Assembly (NCBI GenBank): GCA_018969015.1
Contig: JAGWZE010000035.1
Location: 1-37,169, forward strand
Reading direction: 5' to 3'
Origin: Alphaproteobacteria bacterium
GTDB lineage: Bacteria; Pseudomonadota; Alphaproteobacteria; Caulobacterales; Aquidulcibacteraceae
DNA length: 37,169 nucleotides
The notes beneath the pieces were generated by a model, which searched no databases, was not told where the DNA came from, and saw only the letters and a list, made by a program, of their open reading frames with translations. Both the position numbers and the translations under genes were made by a program. This document shows positions 9,629 through 19,575 of this stretch, one piece after another (position 1 is the first letter of the stretch; the number at the start of each line of letters is the position of its first letter).

Positions 9629-9664
9629 CGAGGCCGGCGCCGCCGCGGCGCTGGCCTCGTTTCC
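9629..9664 (+). terminator. Intrinsic terminator after the DUF2975/HTH pair
   Basis: A 13-bp stem with one G-T pair, a five-base loop and a short T-rich tail (tttcct). The arms begin CGAGGCC at 9629 and end GGCCTCG at 9659. It lies 20 bp after the regulator stop. The opposite-strand gene ends just beyond at 9671, so the hairpin may serve both directions. Confidence 0.7.
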
Positions 9665-9670
9665 TAGCCC

Positions 9671-10000
9671 TCAGCGACGGTCCTGATCGCCCTGCTGGCC
9701 ACCGTGTTCCGGCGTGGATTTTTTCGTGGGGTGATGGAGGTCGCCCTCCGGCCCCGCGTGCTCGCGGCGCTTGGGATCGGCCGCTTCTGCGCCCCGCGCC
9801 GGCTGGGCTCCTTGCCCGGCGCCCTGTTGACCGCGGCCTTGCTGCTGTTGCCCCTCTTTATGCGGGGCGCCCGACTGCCCGGCGCCCGTCTTCATGGGCT
9901 GGGAAGGCGCCGCCTCCTTCTTGTCGGCCGGCTTGTTGCCATCGATCCGACCCGAGCCCTGGTTCGGGCCGCCGTGGTCACCGGTGTTTTGCGGTGTCAT
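9671..10000 (-). CDS. Low-complexity hydrophilic protein, Gln/Gly/Pro-rich
   Basis: A 109-residue, strongly hydrophilic and probably disordered protein. It starts MTPQNTGDHGGPNQGSGR and contains Gln/Gly runs (HKEGQQQQGRGQQGAGQGAQ) and many charged residues. It has no cysteine, membrane segment or signal peptide. The ATG at 10000 has a good AGGAGA ribosome-binding site 7 bases upstream; the longer frame adds 24 arginine-rich residues without support. A possible general-stress promoter lies just upstream. Small hydrophilic proteins of this kind are often stress-induced in alphaproteobacteria, but I cannot name a family. Confidence 0.65.
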   Translation of the reverse strand: MTPQNTGDHGGPNQGSGRIDGNKPADKKEAAPSQPMKTGAGQSGAPHKEGQQQQGRGQQGAGQGAQPARGAEAADPKRREHAGPEGDLHHPTKKSTPEHGGQQGDQDRR

Positions 10001-10027
10001 GAGGTGTCTCCTTGCTGAGACAGAGCC

Positions 10028-10052
10028 AACGGCCCGGCCGCGCAAAGGTTCG
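10028..10052 (-). promoter_or_regulatory. Possible EcfG-type general stress promoter
   Basis: On the minus strand the sequence reads CGAAC, then 16 bases, then CGTT, 27 bases before the ATG of the low-complexity protein gene. The alphaproteobacterial EcfG/SigT consensus is GGAAC-N16/17-CGTT, so one base differs. The match is short and could be chance. Confidence 0.35.
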
Positions 10053-10185
10053 CGTCGGCGAACAGTAGGCATTGTTTTTAATATGCTTTCTGAACGCGCT
10101 TAAGGTCCGCTTCCTCCCGCCGCGCTGCGCCCGTCGCGGCGCCCGCCGCCGCCCGCGCGCGTTGACCCGCATCGAGGAGGCCGTG

Positions 10186-10410
10186 ATGACCGCAACACCC
10201 CCACCCGAGCCGATCCCGCCCGTCGACCCCACCCGGAAGCCCCGCAAGGCGTGGAGCGGCGCCTCCAACGCCGACAAGGCGGCCGACGCCGCGCCCGGCG
10301 ATCGGGAGGACGGCGAGGACCTCGACGAACGCCAGGACAAGCTGCTCGACCAGGCCGTCGAAGAGACCTTCCCGGCCAGCGACCCGATCTCCCCCAAACG
10401 CATCACCTGA
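10186..10410 (+). CDS. Small acidic protein with C-terminal ETFPASDP motif
   Basis: A 74-residue acidic protein with a Pro-rich start (MTATPPPEPIPPVDPTRKPR) and a charged C-terminal half ending LDQAVEETFPASDPISPKRIT. The E-E-x-F-P-A-S-D-P tail is a recurring signature of small uncharacterised alphaproteobacterial proteins, recognised by eye. The function is unknown. The ATG at 10186 is preceded by GAGGAGG at five bases; upstream codons in the same frame look non-coding. It diverges from the low-complexity protein gene and precedes hpf by 138 bp. An AT-rich stretch near 10070-10090 may hold its promoter. Confidence 0.7.
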   Translation: MTATPPPEPIPPVDPTRKPRKAWSGASNADKAADAAPGDREDGEDLDERQDKLLDQAVEETFPASDPISPKRIT

Positions 10411-10548
10411 CGGCGGGAGGCCCCTGCGCGCTCCCGTCGCGGTCTCCGCCGACCGCCGCCCGCTGGCTTCGATTGACAACCCTCGACCGCGGCGCGAGCG
10501 TCAAAATGCGGGTCCGGAGAGGGCCGAGCGTCGCGGAAGGAGAAGCGC

Positions 10549-11154
10549 ATGCGTGTCCAGGTCGCGGGTCGTCAGGTCGATGTCGGAGACGCCTTGAAGA
10601 GCCGGATCGAAGAGGAGGTCACGCGCAGCGTTTCGAAGTACTTCGCCAGTCGCCCGGCCGACGCCGTCGTCACCGTCTCGCGCAACGGTCCCTTTTTCGA
10701 AGTGGACTGCGTGGTGCACCTGGATTCCGGCATGACGCTCCAGGCCGAGGCCCAGGAGGGCGACGCCCACTCCGCGTTCACGGCCACGCTCGAAAAGATG
10801 GAAGGCCGCATCCGCCGCTATAAGCGGAAGCTGAAAAACCATCATAACGGTCATAAAACGCCGCTAGCAGCCGAGACCGCGGCGGCGTATGTGCTAGCCC
10901 CGACAGGCGAAGATGCAGAGGCCGAAGGGGCCGAACCTGCCGCTTCGGTGGACGCCGGACCCCTCGTCATTGCCGAAACTCAAGTCAAAGTGCCAACTTT
11001 GACCACGTCCATGGCAGTGCTGCAGTTGGATCTTGCGTCTGAACCTGCGTTGTTGTTCCGCAATGCGGCCCACGGGGGCCTTAACCTCGTGTACCGCCGT
11101 GCGGATGGAAATATCGGATGGGTCGATCCCCAGCGACTGAACGGCGCCGCCTGA
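10549..11154 (+). CDS. hpf: Ribosome hibernation promoting factor, long form
   Basis: Long-form HPF (201 residues), which dimerises 70S ribosomes into inactive 100S particles in stationary phase or starvation. The N-terminal S30AE domain covers about residues 1-100, with beta strands followed by the basic helix MEGRIRRYKRKLKNHHNGHK. A variable acidic linker of about 45 residues (EDAEAEGAEPAASVDAG) leads to the C-terminal dimerisation domain, recognisable from PALLFRNAAHGGLNLVYRRADGNIGWVDP. AAGGAG lies six bases before the ATG. ptsN follows, an association common in proteobacteria, where both usually lie downstream of rpoN; rpoN is not seen here. A TTGACA at 10473-10478 is a possible -35 element. 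Confidence 0.95.
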   Translation: MRVQVAGRQVDVGDALKSRIEEEVTRSVSKYFASRPADAVVTVSRNGPFFEVDCVVHLDSGMTLQAEAQEGDAHSAFTATLEKMEGRIRRYKRKLKNHHNGHKTPLAAETAAAYVLAPTGEDAEAEGAEPAASVDAGPLVIAETQVKVPTLTTSMAVLQLDLASEPALLFRNAAHGGLNLVYRRADGNIGWVDPQRLNGAA

Positions 11155-11191
11155 GGCGCCTCAAGTCGCCGGCTGCGAGGTTCGGACGACG

Positions 11192-11662
11192 ATGGGCGCT
11201 CTCGACGACTTGATCCTTCCCGGTGCGATCGTGCCGCGGCTCGCCGCGACCTCGAAACGCCAAGCCATTCAAGCGCTGACCGACATTCTGGCCCCGCTCG
11301 CCGGGGTCGACGCGCGCGGCGCCTTCGATGCGGTGCTGATGCGCGAGCGCCTCTCCGGCACCGGCGTCGGGGACGGCGTGGCCATGCCCCACGCCCGCGT
11401 GCCGGGCCTCACCACCCCAGCCGCCGCCTTCGCCCGGCTGGACCCCGCGATCGACTTCGAAGCGATCGACGGCCGCCCGGCCGACCTGATGGTGCTCCTG
11501 CTCGCCCCGGCCGACCGCGGCGGCGACCACCTCAAAGCCCTGGCCCGCCTCTCCCGCTTCTTCCGCCGCCCCGACATCCGCGAAAAGCTCCGGGATGCCC
11601 GCGGCCAAGACGACATCCTGGCCGTTCTCGGCGGCAAGCTCGAAAGCAGCGACGCGGCGTAG
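11192..11662 (+). CDS. ptsN: PTS IIA-like nitrogen-regulatory protein (EIIA-Ntr)
   Basis: Phosphoryl-accepting regulatory protein of the nitrogen phosphotransferase system. It receives phosphate from NPr and modulates potassium and stress responses instead of transporting sugar. The 156 residues fit the family. The phosphorylated histidine is His67 in GDGVAMPHARV, and the second conserved block is LMVLLLAPADRGGDHLKALARLSRFFR. It follows hpf by 37 bp and is probably co-transcribed. Immediately downstream is a 95-bp palindromic repeat that may end transcription. Confidence 0.94.
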   Translation: MGALDDLILPGAIVPRLAATSKRQAIQALTDILAPLAGVDARGAFDAVLMRERLSGTGVGDGVAMPHARVPGLTTPAAAFARLDPAIDFEAIDGRPADLMVLLLAPADRGGDHLKALARLSRFFRRPDIREKLRDARGQDDILAVLGGKLESSDAA

Positions 11663-11676
11663 GCAGGCTCGGCGGC

Positions 11677-11771
11677 CCGTCATCCTCGGCGCGCGGGCGC
11701 GCCGAGGATCCAGGGGCCGTGCTTGCGATGCTGGATCCCCGACGCGCCTACGGCGCGCCGAGGATGACGGG
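11677..11771. repeat. Palindromic intergenic repeat, GTCATCCT type
   Basis: A 95-bp imperfect palindrome. The outer arms are CCCGTCATCCTCGGCGCGC and its reverse complement ending at 11771; inside are a nested GCGCGCGGGCGCGC stem and paired GGATCC-bearing blocks. Related ends (GTCATCCT ... AGGATGAC) recur at 36847-36973. It separates ptsN from the convergent ackA and may act as a bidirectional terminator. It resembles REP-like elements dispersed in many alphaproteobacterial genomes. Confidence 0.75.
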
Positions 11772-11797
11772 GCCCACGGTGGCGAGGCCTGACGGCT

Positions 11798-12943
11798 TCA
11801 CCCCACCACCCCCCGCGTATGCCGCGCGATCATCGCCTCCTCGTCCGTGGGAATGACCAGCGCGGCCACCCGCGAGGCGTCCGCCGTGATCCGCGGCCCG
11901 TGACCGGCGTTGCGCGCCGGATCGAGCACCAGGCCGAGCCAGCCGAGCCCGTCGCAGATGGCCGCGCGCACCCGCACGGCGTTCTCCCCGATCCCGCCGG
12001 TGAAGACGATCGCGTCCAGCCCGCCGAGCAGGGCCGCCAGCCCGCCGATCTCGCGCTGCGCCCGCGTGACGAAATAGGCGATCGCCTCCTCCGCCTCGGG
12101 TGTCCCCGCCGCCTCCACCGCCCGCAGGTCGCCGGACACGCCGGAAAGCCCTTTGAGCCCGCTTTCGGTGTAGAGCACCTTCTCGATCGCGGCGGCGTCC
12201 ATGCCCTTTTCGCGCATCATCCAGAGCAGCACGCCCGGATCGATGCGCCCGCAGCGCGTGCCCATCGGCAGGCCGTCCAGCGCGGAAAACCCCATCGTGG
12301 AGCCCACCGACCGCCCCGCCGAAAGCGCACACATCGAGGCCCCCGAACCGAGATGCGCGATGATCACCCGCCCGGCCGCCTCCGCCGGCCACCCCGCCGC
12401 CAGCGCGCCGGAGACGTATTCGTAGCTCAGCCCGTGGAAGCCGTAGCGCCGCACGCCCTCGTCGAAAAACCGGCGCGGCAGCGCGAACAGATCCTGCAAT
12501 CGCGGCTGGCCGCGATGGAACGCCGTATCGAAACAGCCGACCTGCGCCGCCCCGGGAAAGGCCGCCTGCGCCGCCCGCACGCCCGCCAGATTGTGCGGCT
12601 GATGCAGCGGCGCGAGCGGCACGAGCCGCGCGAGCGCCGTCATCACGCCCTCGTCCAGAAGCACCGGCGCGGCGAAGTCCGGGCCGCCATGGACGATCCG
12701 ATGCCCGACCGCCTCGACCCGAACGCCCGGCGTCGCCGCGCTCAGGCGATCCAGCACGTCCCGGATCAGGCCGGCATGGTCCCCGGCCGGGAGCGCGGTC
12801 GTCTCTTTGGCCCCGTCCCTGGTCACCACGAGCCGCGGCGTCGCCTGCCCGACGCCGTCCACCGCCCCGCGCAGGACGGCCCCTTCCGCACCGAACAAAG
12901 CGAACTTGATCGACGACGAACCGACATTGAGGGTCAAAATCAT
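11798..12943 (-). CDS. ackA: Acetate kinase
   Basis: Acetate kinase (381 residues), interconverting acetyl phosphate plus ADP and acetate plus ATP. Signatures are the N-terminal MILTLNVGSSSIKFALF, the block GHRIVHGG, the active-site region CFDTAFHRGQP followed by RRYGFHGLSYEYV, IIAHLGSGASMCAL with the phosphate-binding loop, and FTGGIGENAVRVRAA near the C-terminus. The ATG at 12943 gives the canonical start; the upstream part of the long frame is not coding. No phosphotransacetylase or phosphoketolase gene is adjacent. Palindromic repeats lie on both sides (11677-11771 and 13049-13190). The gene is opposite in direction to ptsN and to the next gene. Confidence 0.95.
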   Translation of the reverse strand: MILTLNVGSSSIKFALFGAEGAVLRGAVDGVGQATPRLVVTRDGAKETTALPAGDHAGLIRDVLDRLSAATPGVRVEAVGHRIVHGGPDFAAPVLLDEGVMTALARLVPLAPLHQPHNLAGVRAAQAAFPGAAQVGCFDTAFHRGQPRLQDLFALPRRFFDEGVRRYGFHGLSYEYVSGALAAGWPAEAAGRVIIAHLGSGASMCALSAGRSVGSTMGFSALDGLPMGTRCGRIDPGVLLWMMREKGMDAAAIEKVLYTESGLKGLSGVSGDLRAVEAAGTPEAEEAIAYFVTRAQREIGGLAALLGGLDAIVFTGGIGENAVRVRAAICDGLGWLGLVLDPARNAGHGPRITADASRVAALVIPTDEEAMIARHTRGVVG

Positions 12944-13048
12944 GCGTCGCACTATATGACCGGCCGTGACCGATGCGATCACTTCCAGACGACCGGCTCG
13001 GCTCCTTCGCCGCTTCCGGAGGCCCTTCACGGTGTTTCGAGACCTGCC

Positions 13049-13190
13049 GTCATTCCGGGGCGGCCGAAAGGCCGAACCCGGAACCCAGGAGACCGGGTAT
13101 GCGCGTGGTCGCGGCAGGGACCTCGCGTCGCCGGTGTGGCGCGCGTGGCCCCTGGGTTCCGGGTTCGCGCGTTGCGCGCCCCGGAATGAC
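13049..13190. repeat. Palindromic intergenic repeat, GTCATTCC type (copy 1)
   Basis: A 142-bp element with outer arms GTCATTCCGGGGC and GCCCCGGAATGAC and inner arms AACCCGGAACCCAG and CTGGGTTCCGGGTT. The middle is variable. Similar elements occur at 20179-20303 and 24463-24601. It fills most of the 270-bp gap between the divergent ackA and DCC-family genes. Confidence 0.85.
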
Positions 13191-13213
13191 GCACGTCGTT
13201 CGAGGGTCCAGCT

Positions 13214-13585
13214 GTGACCCCGCCCCGCGTCACCGTGTGGTTCGACGGCGGTTGCCCGCTCTGCCGGCGCGAGATCGGCCTCATGCGCCGGCTCGACCGC
13301 CGCGGCGCGATCGCCTTCCTCGATCTGACCTCGGAAGAGACCGCCTGTCCGCTCGATCGCGCCGATCTGCTCGCCCGCTTCCACGCCCAGGAGCCCGGCC
13401 GCCCGATCGTCTCCGGCGCCGCCGCCTTTGCGGCCATGTGGCGGGCGATCCCGGCGCTCGCCTGGGTCGGCCACGCCGCGCGCCTGCCCCCTCTGGCGTG
13501 GCTCCTCGAACGCGGGTACCGGCTGTGGCTGCGGGTTCGCCCCGCCCTCCAGCGCGCGCTGGCGTCCGAGCGCAGATTCGGTTGA
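13214..13585 (+). CDS. DCC-family thiol-disulfide oxidoreductase-like protein (DUF393)
   Basis: A 123-residue member of the DUF393/DCC family, named for its N-terminal motif, here FDGGCPLCRREI with Cys14 and Cys17. The family is a thioredoxin-like fold predicted to carry a redox-active C-x-x-C; substrates are not established. Later features are the FLDLTSE strand and the GRPIVSGAAAFAAMWRAIPAL block, then a hydrophobic and basic C-terminal helix. The start is GTG, with GAGGG about 8 bases upstream. The preceding palindromic repeat ends only 23 bp before the start. Gene context (ackA, rplU) gives no functional hint. Confidence 0.88.
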   Translation: MTPPRVTVWFDGGCPLCRREIGLMRRLDRRGAIAFLDLTSEETACPLDRADLLARFHAQEPGRPIVSGAAAFAAMWRAIPALAWVGHAARLPPLAWLLERGYRLWLRVRPALQRALASERRFG

Positions 13586-13672
13586 CGCCTCCCCCCCGCC
13601 GCGCTTATAGACCCGCTCCCCCGCACGCAGCCTTGGCCGCGCGCGGCTCATATTTCGTTTGCGGGTAAATCC

Positions 13673-13984
13673 ATGTTCGCGGTGATCAAGACCGGCGGGA
13701 AGCAGTATCGCGTGGCGCAGGATGACGTGATCGTCATCGAGAAGCTGCCCGCGGAAGCCGGCTCGACGGTGACGTTCGAGGACGTCCTCATGGTCGGCAC
13801 GGGCGCGGACGTGAAGGTCGGCGCGCCGGTCGTCGCGGGCGCCAAGGTCACGGGCGAACTCGTCGCCCAGCAAAAAGGCGAGAAGGTGAAGGTCTTCAAG
13901 AAGCGCCGCCGTTCGACGTACCGCCGCAAGCGCGGCCACCGTCAGAACGAGAGCGTCGTGAAGATCACGGCGATCGTCGCCTAA
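13673..13984 (+). CDS. rplU: 50S ribosomal protein L21
   Basis: Large-subunit ribosomal protein L21, 103 residues, starting [20 protein letters not shown] and containing the basic C-terminal [29 protein letters not shown]. The length and start match the family exactly. It is followed by rpmA after 57 bp, the universal L21-L27 pair. The 87-bp upstream region carries a run of C residues and a weak ribosome-binding site (gcgggtaaatcc). A promoter is expected there but I see no clear consensus. Confidence 0.97.
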   Translation: MFAVIKTGGKQYRVAQDDVIVIEKLPAEAGSTVTFEDVLMVGTGADVKVGAPVVAGAKVTGELVAQQKGEKVKVFKKRRRSTYRRKRGHRQNESVVKITAIVA

Positions 13985-14041
13985 GCCTCTCGCAGCACAC
14001 CAGATTTCGCGGAACTCAGAGCAAGGTTCGGGGATACTCCC

Positions 14042-14311
14042 ATGGCTCACAAGAAAGCAGGCGGCAGCTCTCGCAACGGTCGCGACTCGCCGGGTCAGCG
14101 CCTCGGCGTGAAGCGCTTCGGCGGCGAGCACGTGCTTGCCGGCAACATCCTCGTGCGCCAGCGCGGGACGAAATTCCATGCCGGCACCAATGTCGGCATC
14201 GGCAAGGATCATACGCTCTTCGCGACGGCGACGGGCACGGTGGCGTTCCGCACCAAGCGCGACGGCAAGTGCTTCGTATCCATCGTGCCGGCCCCGATGG
14301 CGGCCGAATAG
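14042..14311 (+). CDS. rpmA: 50S ribosomal protein L27
   Basis: Large-subunit ribosomal protein L27, 89 residues. It begins [20 protein letters not shown] and contains [22 protein letters not shown] and IGKDHTLFA. The short N-terminal tail reaches the peptidyl transferase centre in known ribosomes. There is no N-terminal extension of the type cleaved in Firmicutes. Two hairpins follow the gene, the second a good terminator. Confidence 0.97.
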   Translation: MAHKKAGGSSRNGRDSPGQRLGVKRFGGEHVLAGNILVRQRGTKFHAGTNVGIGKDHTLFATATGTVAFRTKRDGKCFVSIVPAPMAAE

Positions 14312-14338
14312 GCGATCCGGACATTTTCCGGGTCGCCT
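14310..14338 (+). repeat. Hairpin at the rpmA stop codon
   Basis: A 12-bp stem with one G-T pair and the loop CATTT. The left arm begins inside the TAG stop of rpmA, and there is no T-tract. It may protect the ribosomal protein mRNA 3' end or work with the terminator about 40 bp further on. Confidence 0.55.
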
Positions 14339-14374
14339 GAACATCAAGGCGATCCGGGATCCAAAACCAACGCG

Positions 14375-14409
14375 GGGGGAGCCGGAACGCCGGCTCCCCC
14401 TGTTCGTTT
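14375..14409 (+). terminator. Intrinsic terminator after rplU-rpmA
   Basis: A perfect 11-bp stem GGGGGAGCCGG / CCGGCTCCCCC with an AACG loop (14375-14400), followed by the T-rich tgttcgttt. It lies 64 bp after rpmA and before the acetyltransferase gene, so the ribosomal protein genes form their own transcription unit. Confidence 0.85.
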
Positions 14410-14487
14410 ATGCCCCAGGTGTCGTCCTGGGCATACGGCCAGGGCGCTTCGTCCTCTCCCACCGCGACGGACCGACGGGAGGCTTGC

Positions 14488-15012
14488 ATGGCCGCCGAAT
14501 TGAGAACCGACCGCCTGACCCTGCGCCCACTGGCGCTTGCTGATGCGCCGCGTCTTTCGGCCATCACGAGCGATCCGGCCGTGGCCCGCATGGTGGCCCG
14601 CGTTCCCTGCCCGAATCCGTTGGTCGCCGTCGAAGGCTTCATCCTGATCATGCAGGCCCGCGCCCCCCTGGGGACCGACCACATCTTCGCGCTCGAACTC
14701 CCGGGCGAAGGCGCGATCGGCTGCATCGGCGCGCATGGCGCCTCGCCCGACGGGCCCTTCGAGCTCGGCTACTATGTCGGGCGCGACTGGTGGGGCCACG
14801 GCTACGCGACCGAAGCGGCCGCCGCCGTCACCCGGTACATGGAGGCGAACGGCGCCACGCATCTCGAGGCCGGCCACTTCCTCGACAACCCGGCCTCCGG
14901 CCGCGTGCTCGAAAAGGCGGGCTTCGTCGCCACCGGCGAGATCGTGCCGCGCTACAGCCTCGGCCGGGGCGCGACCGTCCCCCTCCGGCGCATGACGCGC
15001 ACGCTGCAATGA
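14488..15012 (+). CDS. GNAT-family N-acetyltransferase (RimJ/RimL-like)
   Basis: A 174-residue acetyltransferase of the RimJ/RimL type, which acetylate protein N-termini or small molecules; the substrate here is unknown. The N-terminus LRTDRLTLRPLALADAPRL is typical, and the acetyl-CoA site lies in ELGYYVGRDWWGHGYATEAAAAV at about residues 92-114. Next comes LEAGHFLDNPASGRVLEKAGFVATGE. The ATG at 14488 has GGGAGG seven bases upstream and gives the family start; the longer frame adds 26 residues overlapping the terminator region. A GNAT gene between rpmA and obgE is a common alphaproteobacterial arrangement. Confidence 0.9.
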   Translation: MAAELRTDRLTLRPLALADAPRLSAITSDPAVARMVARVPCPNPLVAVEGFILIMQARAPLGTDHIFALELPGEGAIGCIGAHGASPDGPFELGYYVGRDWWGHGYATEAAAAVTRYMEANGATHLEAGHFLDNPASGRVLEKAGFVATGEIVPRYSLGRGATVPLRRMTRTLQ

Positions 15013-15029
15013 CGCGCCGCGCCGCCGCC

Positions 15030-15806
15030 TCAGCCCAGCTTCGCGCGGAAGAAGCCGATCACCTCGTCGACGGCGCGCCGGGTCGGCTCGCCGGCGGCGT
15101 CGATCAGGTCGTGCGTGAAGACGCTGTGCGGCGGCGTTCGGCCCTTCGGGTTGCCCGCGCTGTCGGGCAAGACCGCGCCGGTGAAGCCGGGGGCCAGTGC
15201 GCGCTCATAGGCCGCGAACCGCGCCGCGCGGCAGAGATCATCGCCCTCGAAGCGGTAGCCGCGGACCTCCAGGCCCTCGGTGCGCACGCGCGCCTGCACC
15301 ACGGCGAGATCGTCCGGCGATATCCCCATCCCGCCCGGCTTGGACGCGGGCAGGCCCGGCTGCGCCATGACCGGCGCGAGCACCGCGGGCTCCACCGCCA
15401 TCGACAGGGCGAAATTGCCCGTCAGGCACATGCCGATCACGCCGACGCCTTTGCCGCCGCACTCCTGACGCGCCACGCGCGCCACCGCCCGCAGCCAATC
15501 GACGATCGGGCTCGTCTTGCCGTCCGCGAACAGCATGAACTCGCGCGAGACGCACAGGCCCAGAATGCGCCCGAGATTCGGCTTGCTCTCCGCCGTGCCG
15601 TCATCCGGCCCGAACAACACCGGCGCATAGACGCGAAACCCCGCATCCCGCACCCAGCGCGCGAACCGCAGCAGCTCCGGCGTGACGCCGAAAATCTCGT
15701 GGATGACGACCACCGCCGGCCCGGTTTCCCCCGAGACCAGAACCGCGCGCCGTTTTCCCTCCGCTTCGATGACACGACGCGAGAAATCCGCGACCGCTTC
15801 GGGCAT
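15030..15806 (-). CDS. Dienelactone hydrolase family protein
   Basis: An alpha/beta-hydrolase of the dienelactone hydrolase family, 258 residues. The natural substrate cannot be told from sequence; members act on enol-lactones or other small esters. Visible features are AVVVIHEIFGVTPELLRFA (oxyanion strand), the nucleophile elbow GVIGMCLTGNFAL with cysteine as the likely nucleophile, GYRFEGDDLC, and a late histidine in PPHSVFTHDL. The frame opens further upstream, but that part is the translation of an intergenic repeat, so I place the start at MPEAVADFSRRV. The gene is on the opposite strand within the rpmA-obgE interval and converges on the acetyltransferase gene with a 17-bp gap. Confidence 0.85.
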   Translation of the reverse strand: MPEAVADFSRRVIEAEGKRRAVLVSGETGPAVVVIHEIFGVTPELLRFARWVRDAGFRVYAPVLFGPDDGTAESKPNLGRILGLCVSREFMLFADGKTSPIVDWLRAVARVARQECGGKGVGVIGMCLTGNFALSMAVEPAVLAPVMAQPGLPASKPGGMGISPDDLAVVQARVRTEGLEVRGYRFEGDDLCRAARFAAYERALAPGFTGAVLPDSAGNPKGRTPPHSVFTHDLIDAAGEPTRRAVDEVIGFFRAKLG

Positions 15807-15913
15807 GATCGGCTCCAGGTTTCCATCCCCCGGCCGACGCTGATGAAGTTCCCTGTCGTACGCAAGCCGAACCCAATCCCGTTTGGGATGGCCGGTCCGC
15901 GCGCGCCTGCGCC

Positions 15914-15934
15914 TTCCCCTCCCCAGCGGGGAGG
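15914..15934. repeat. Short GC-rich inverted repeat
   Basis: A perfect 9-bp stem CCCCTCCCC / GGGGAGGGG around AGC, followed by a GGCCAGGGGTGGGGAG tail. It lies in the 284-bp divergent region between the dienelactone hydrolase-like gene and obgE. It is related in style to the 37-bp repeat at 15991 but not identical. Confidence 0.7.
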
Positions 15935-15970
15935 GGCCAGGGGTGGGGAGCGTGCGCTGCGAGGCCATGA

Positions 15971-18284
<2,314 letters not shown>

Positions 18285-18288
<4 letters not shown>

Positions 18289-19559
18289 ACGCGCCCGCAC
18301 TCACGCCGCTTCAGGCCACCATGCTGGAGATGGGCCACAGCGCCCGCGCCGCCGCGACGGCCATGCGCCTGACGACGCCGGCGCAGCGCTCGGCCGCGCT
18401 CACCGCGATGGCCGCCGCGATCCGCGCCGCCGCGCCGCAGATCCTCGCCGCCAACGCCGAGGACGTCGCCGCCGCCAAAGCCGAAGGCATGGCGCCGGCC
18501 ATGGTCGATCGTCTCGCGCTCGACGCCGCGCGTCTCGAAGGCGTCGCCCGCGCCGTCGACGAAACCGCCGCCTTTCCCGATCCTGTCGGCGCCGTCATGG
18601 CCGAATGGACGCGCCCCAACGGCCTTGCCTTCCAGCGCGTGCGCACACCGCTCGGCGTCATCGGCGTGATCTTCGAGAGCCGCCCCAATGTCGCGGCCGA
18701 CGCGGGCGCCTTGTGCCTGCGCGCCGGCAACGCCGTCATCCTTCGCGGCGGTTCGGATTCGGCGCGCTCCGTGGCCGCGATCGGCGCGGCGATCCGCGCC
18801 GCCCTCAAGGCGAGCGGGATGCCGGAAGACGCCATCCAGATCGTTCCGACCACGGACCGCGCCGCCGTCGGCATGATGCTCGCCGGGCTCGGCGGCAATC
18901 TCGACGTGATCGTCCCGCGCGGCGGCAAGAGCCTCGTCGCCCGCGTGCAGGACGAAGCGCGCGTGCCGGTGTTCGCGCACCTCGAAGGTCTCTGCCACAC
19001 CTACGTGCACGCCGCCGCCGACCCCGACAAAGCCGTCGCCATCACGCTCAACGCCAAGATGCGGCGCGTCTCGGTGTGCGGCGCGACCGAAACGCTGCTG
19101 ATCGACCGCGCCGTCGCGCCCGCGCTGCTGCCGAAGATCGCCGAGGCGCTCGTCGCCAAAGGCTGCGAACTGCGCGGCGACGAGGCGGCGCGCGCGATCG
19201 TCCCGATGACCGCCGCCATCGAAGACGATTGGCGCACGGAGTATCTCGCGCCGATCCTGGCCGTGCGCGTCGTCGACGGGCTCCACGCCGCCATCGCCCA
19301 CATCGCCGGGTACGGCTCCGGCCACACCGACGCGATCATCACCGAAGACGCAGCCGCCGCCGAAACTTTCCTTGCCGAAGTCGACAGCGCGATCGTGCTC
19401 GTCAACGCCTCCACGCAGTTCGCGGACGGCGGCGAGTTCGGCTTCGGCGGCGAGATCGGCATCGCCACCGGCCGCATGCACGCGCGCGGTCCTGTCGGCG
19501 CCGAACAGCTCACGACGTTCAAATACGTCGTGCGCGGAACCGGGCAGACACGGCCCTGA
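18285..19559 (+). CDS. proA: Glutamate-5-semialdehyde dehydrogenase (gamma-glutamyl phosphate reductase)
   Basis: Second enzyme of proline synthesis: NADPH-dependent reduction of glutamyl 5-phosphate to the semialdehyde, which cyclises to pyrroline-5-carboxylate. It is 424 residues, the usual length. Motifs include [36 protein letters not shown], the nucleotide region [12 protein letters not shown], the catalytic cysteine in [12 protein letters not shown], and the C-terminal [21 protein letters not shown]. It overlaps proB by four bases and precedes nadD by 16 bp, in the typical alphaproteobacterial order. Confidence 0.97.
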
Positions 19560-19575
19560 CGCCGGAGGCAACCCC

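Noticed and set aside
12944-14347. Minus-strand frame extending ackA upstream by more than 460 codons
   Set aside because: It runs antisense across a repeat, the DCC gene, rplU and rpmA. The acetate kinase family starts at the ATG at 12943.
15807-15968. N-terminal extension of the dienelactone hydrolase-like frame
   Set aside because: The added residues are the translation of intergenic repeat sequence (Pro/Gly/Arg-rich) and precede the family start.
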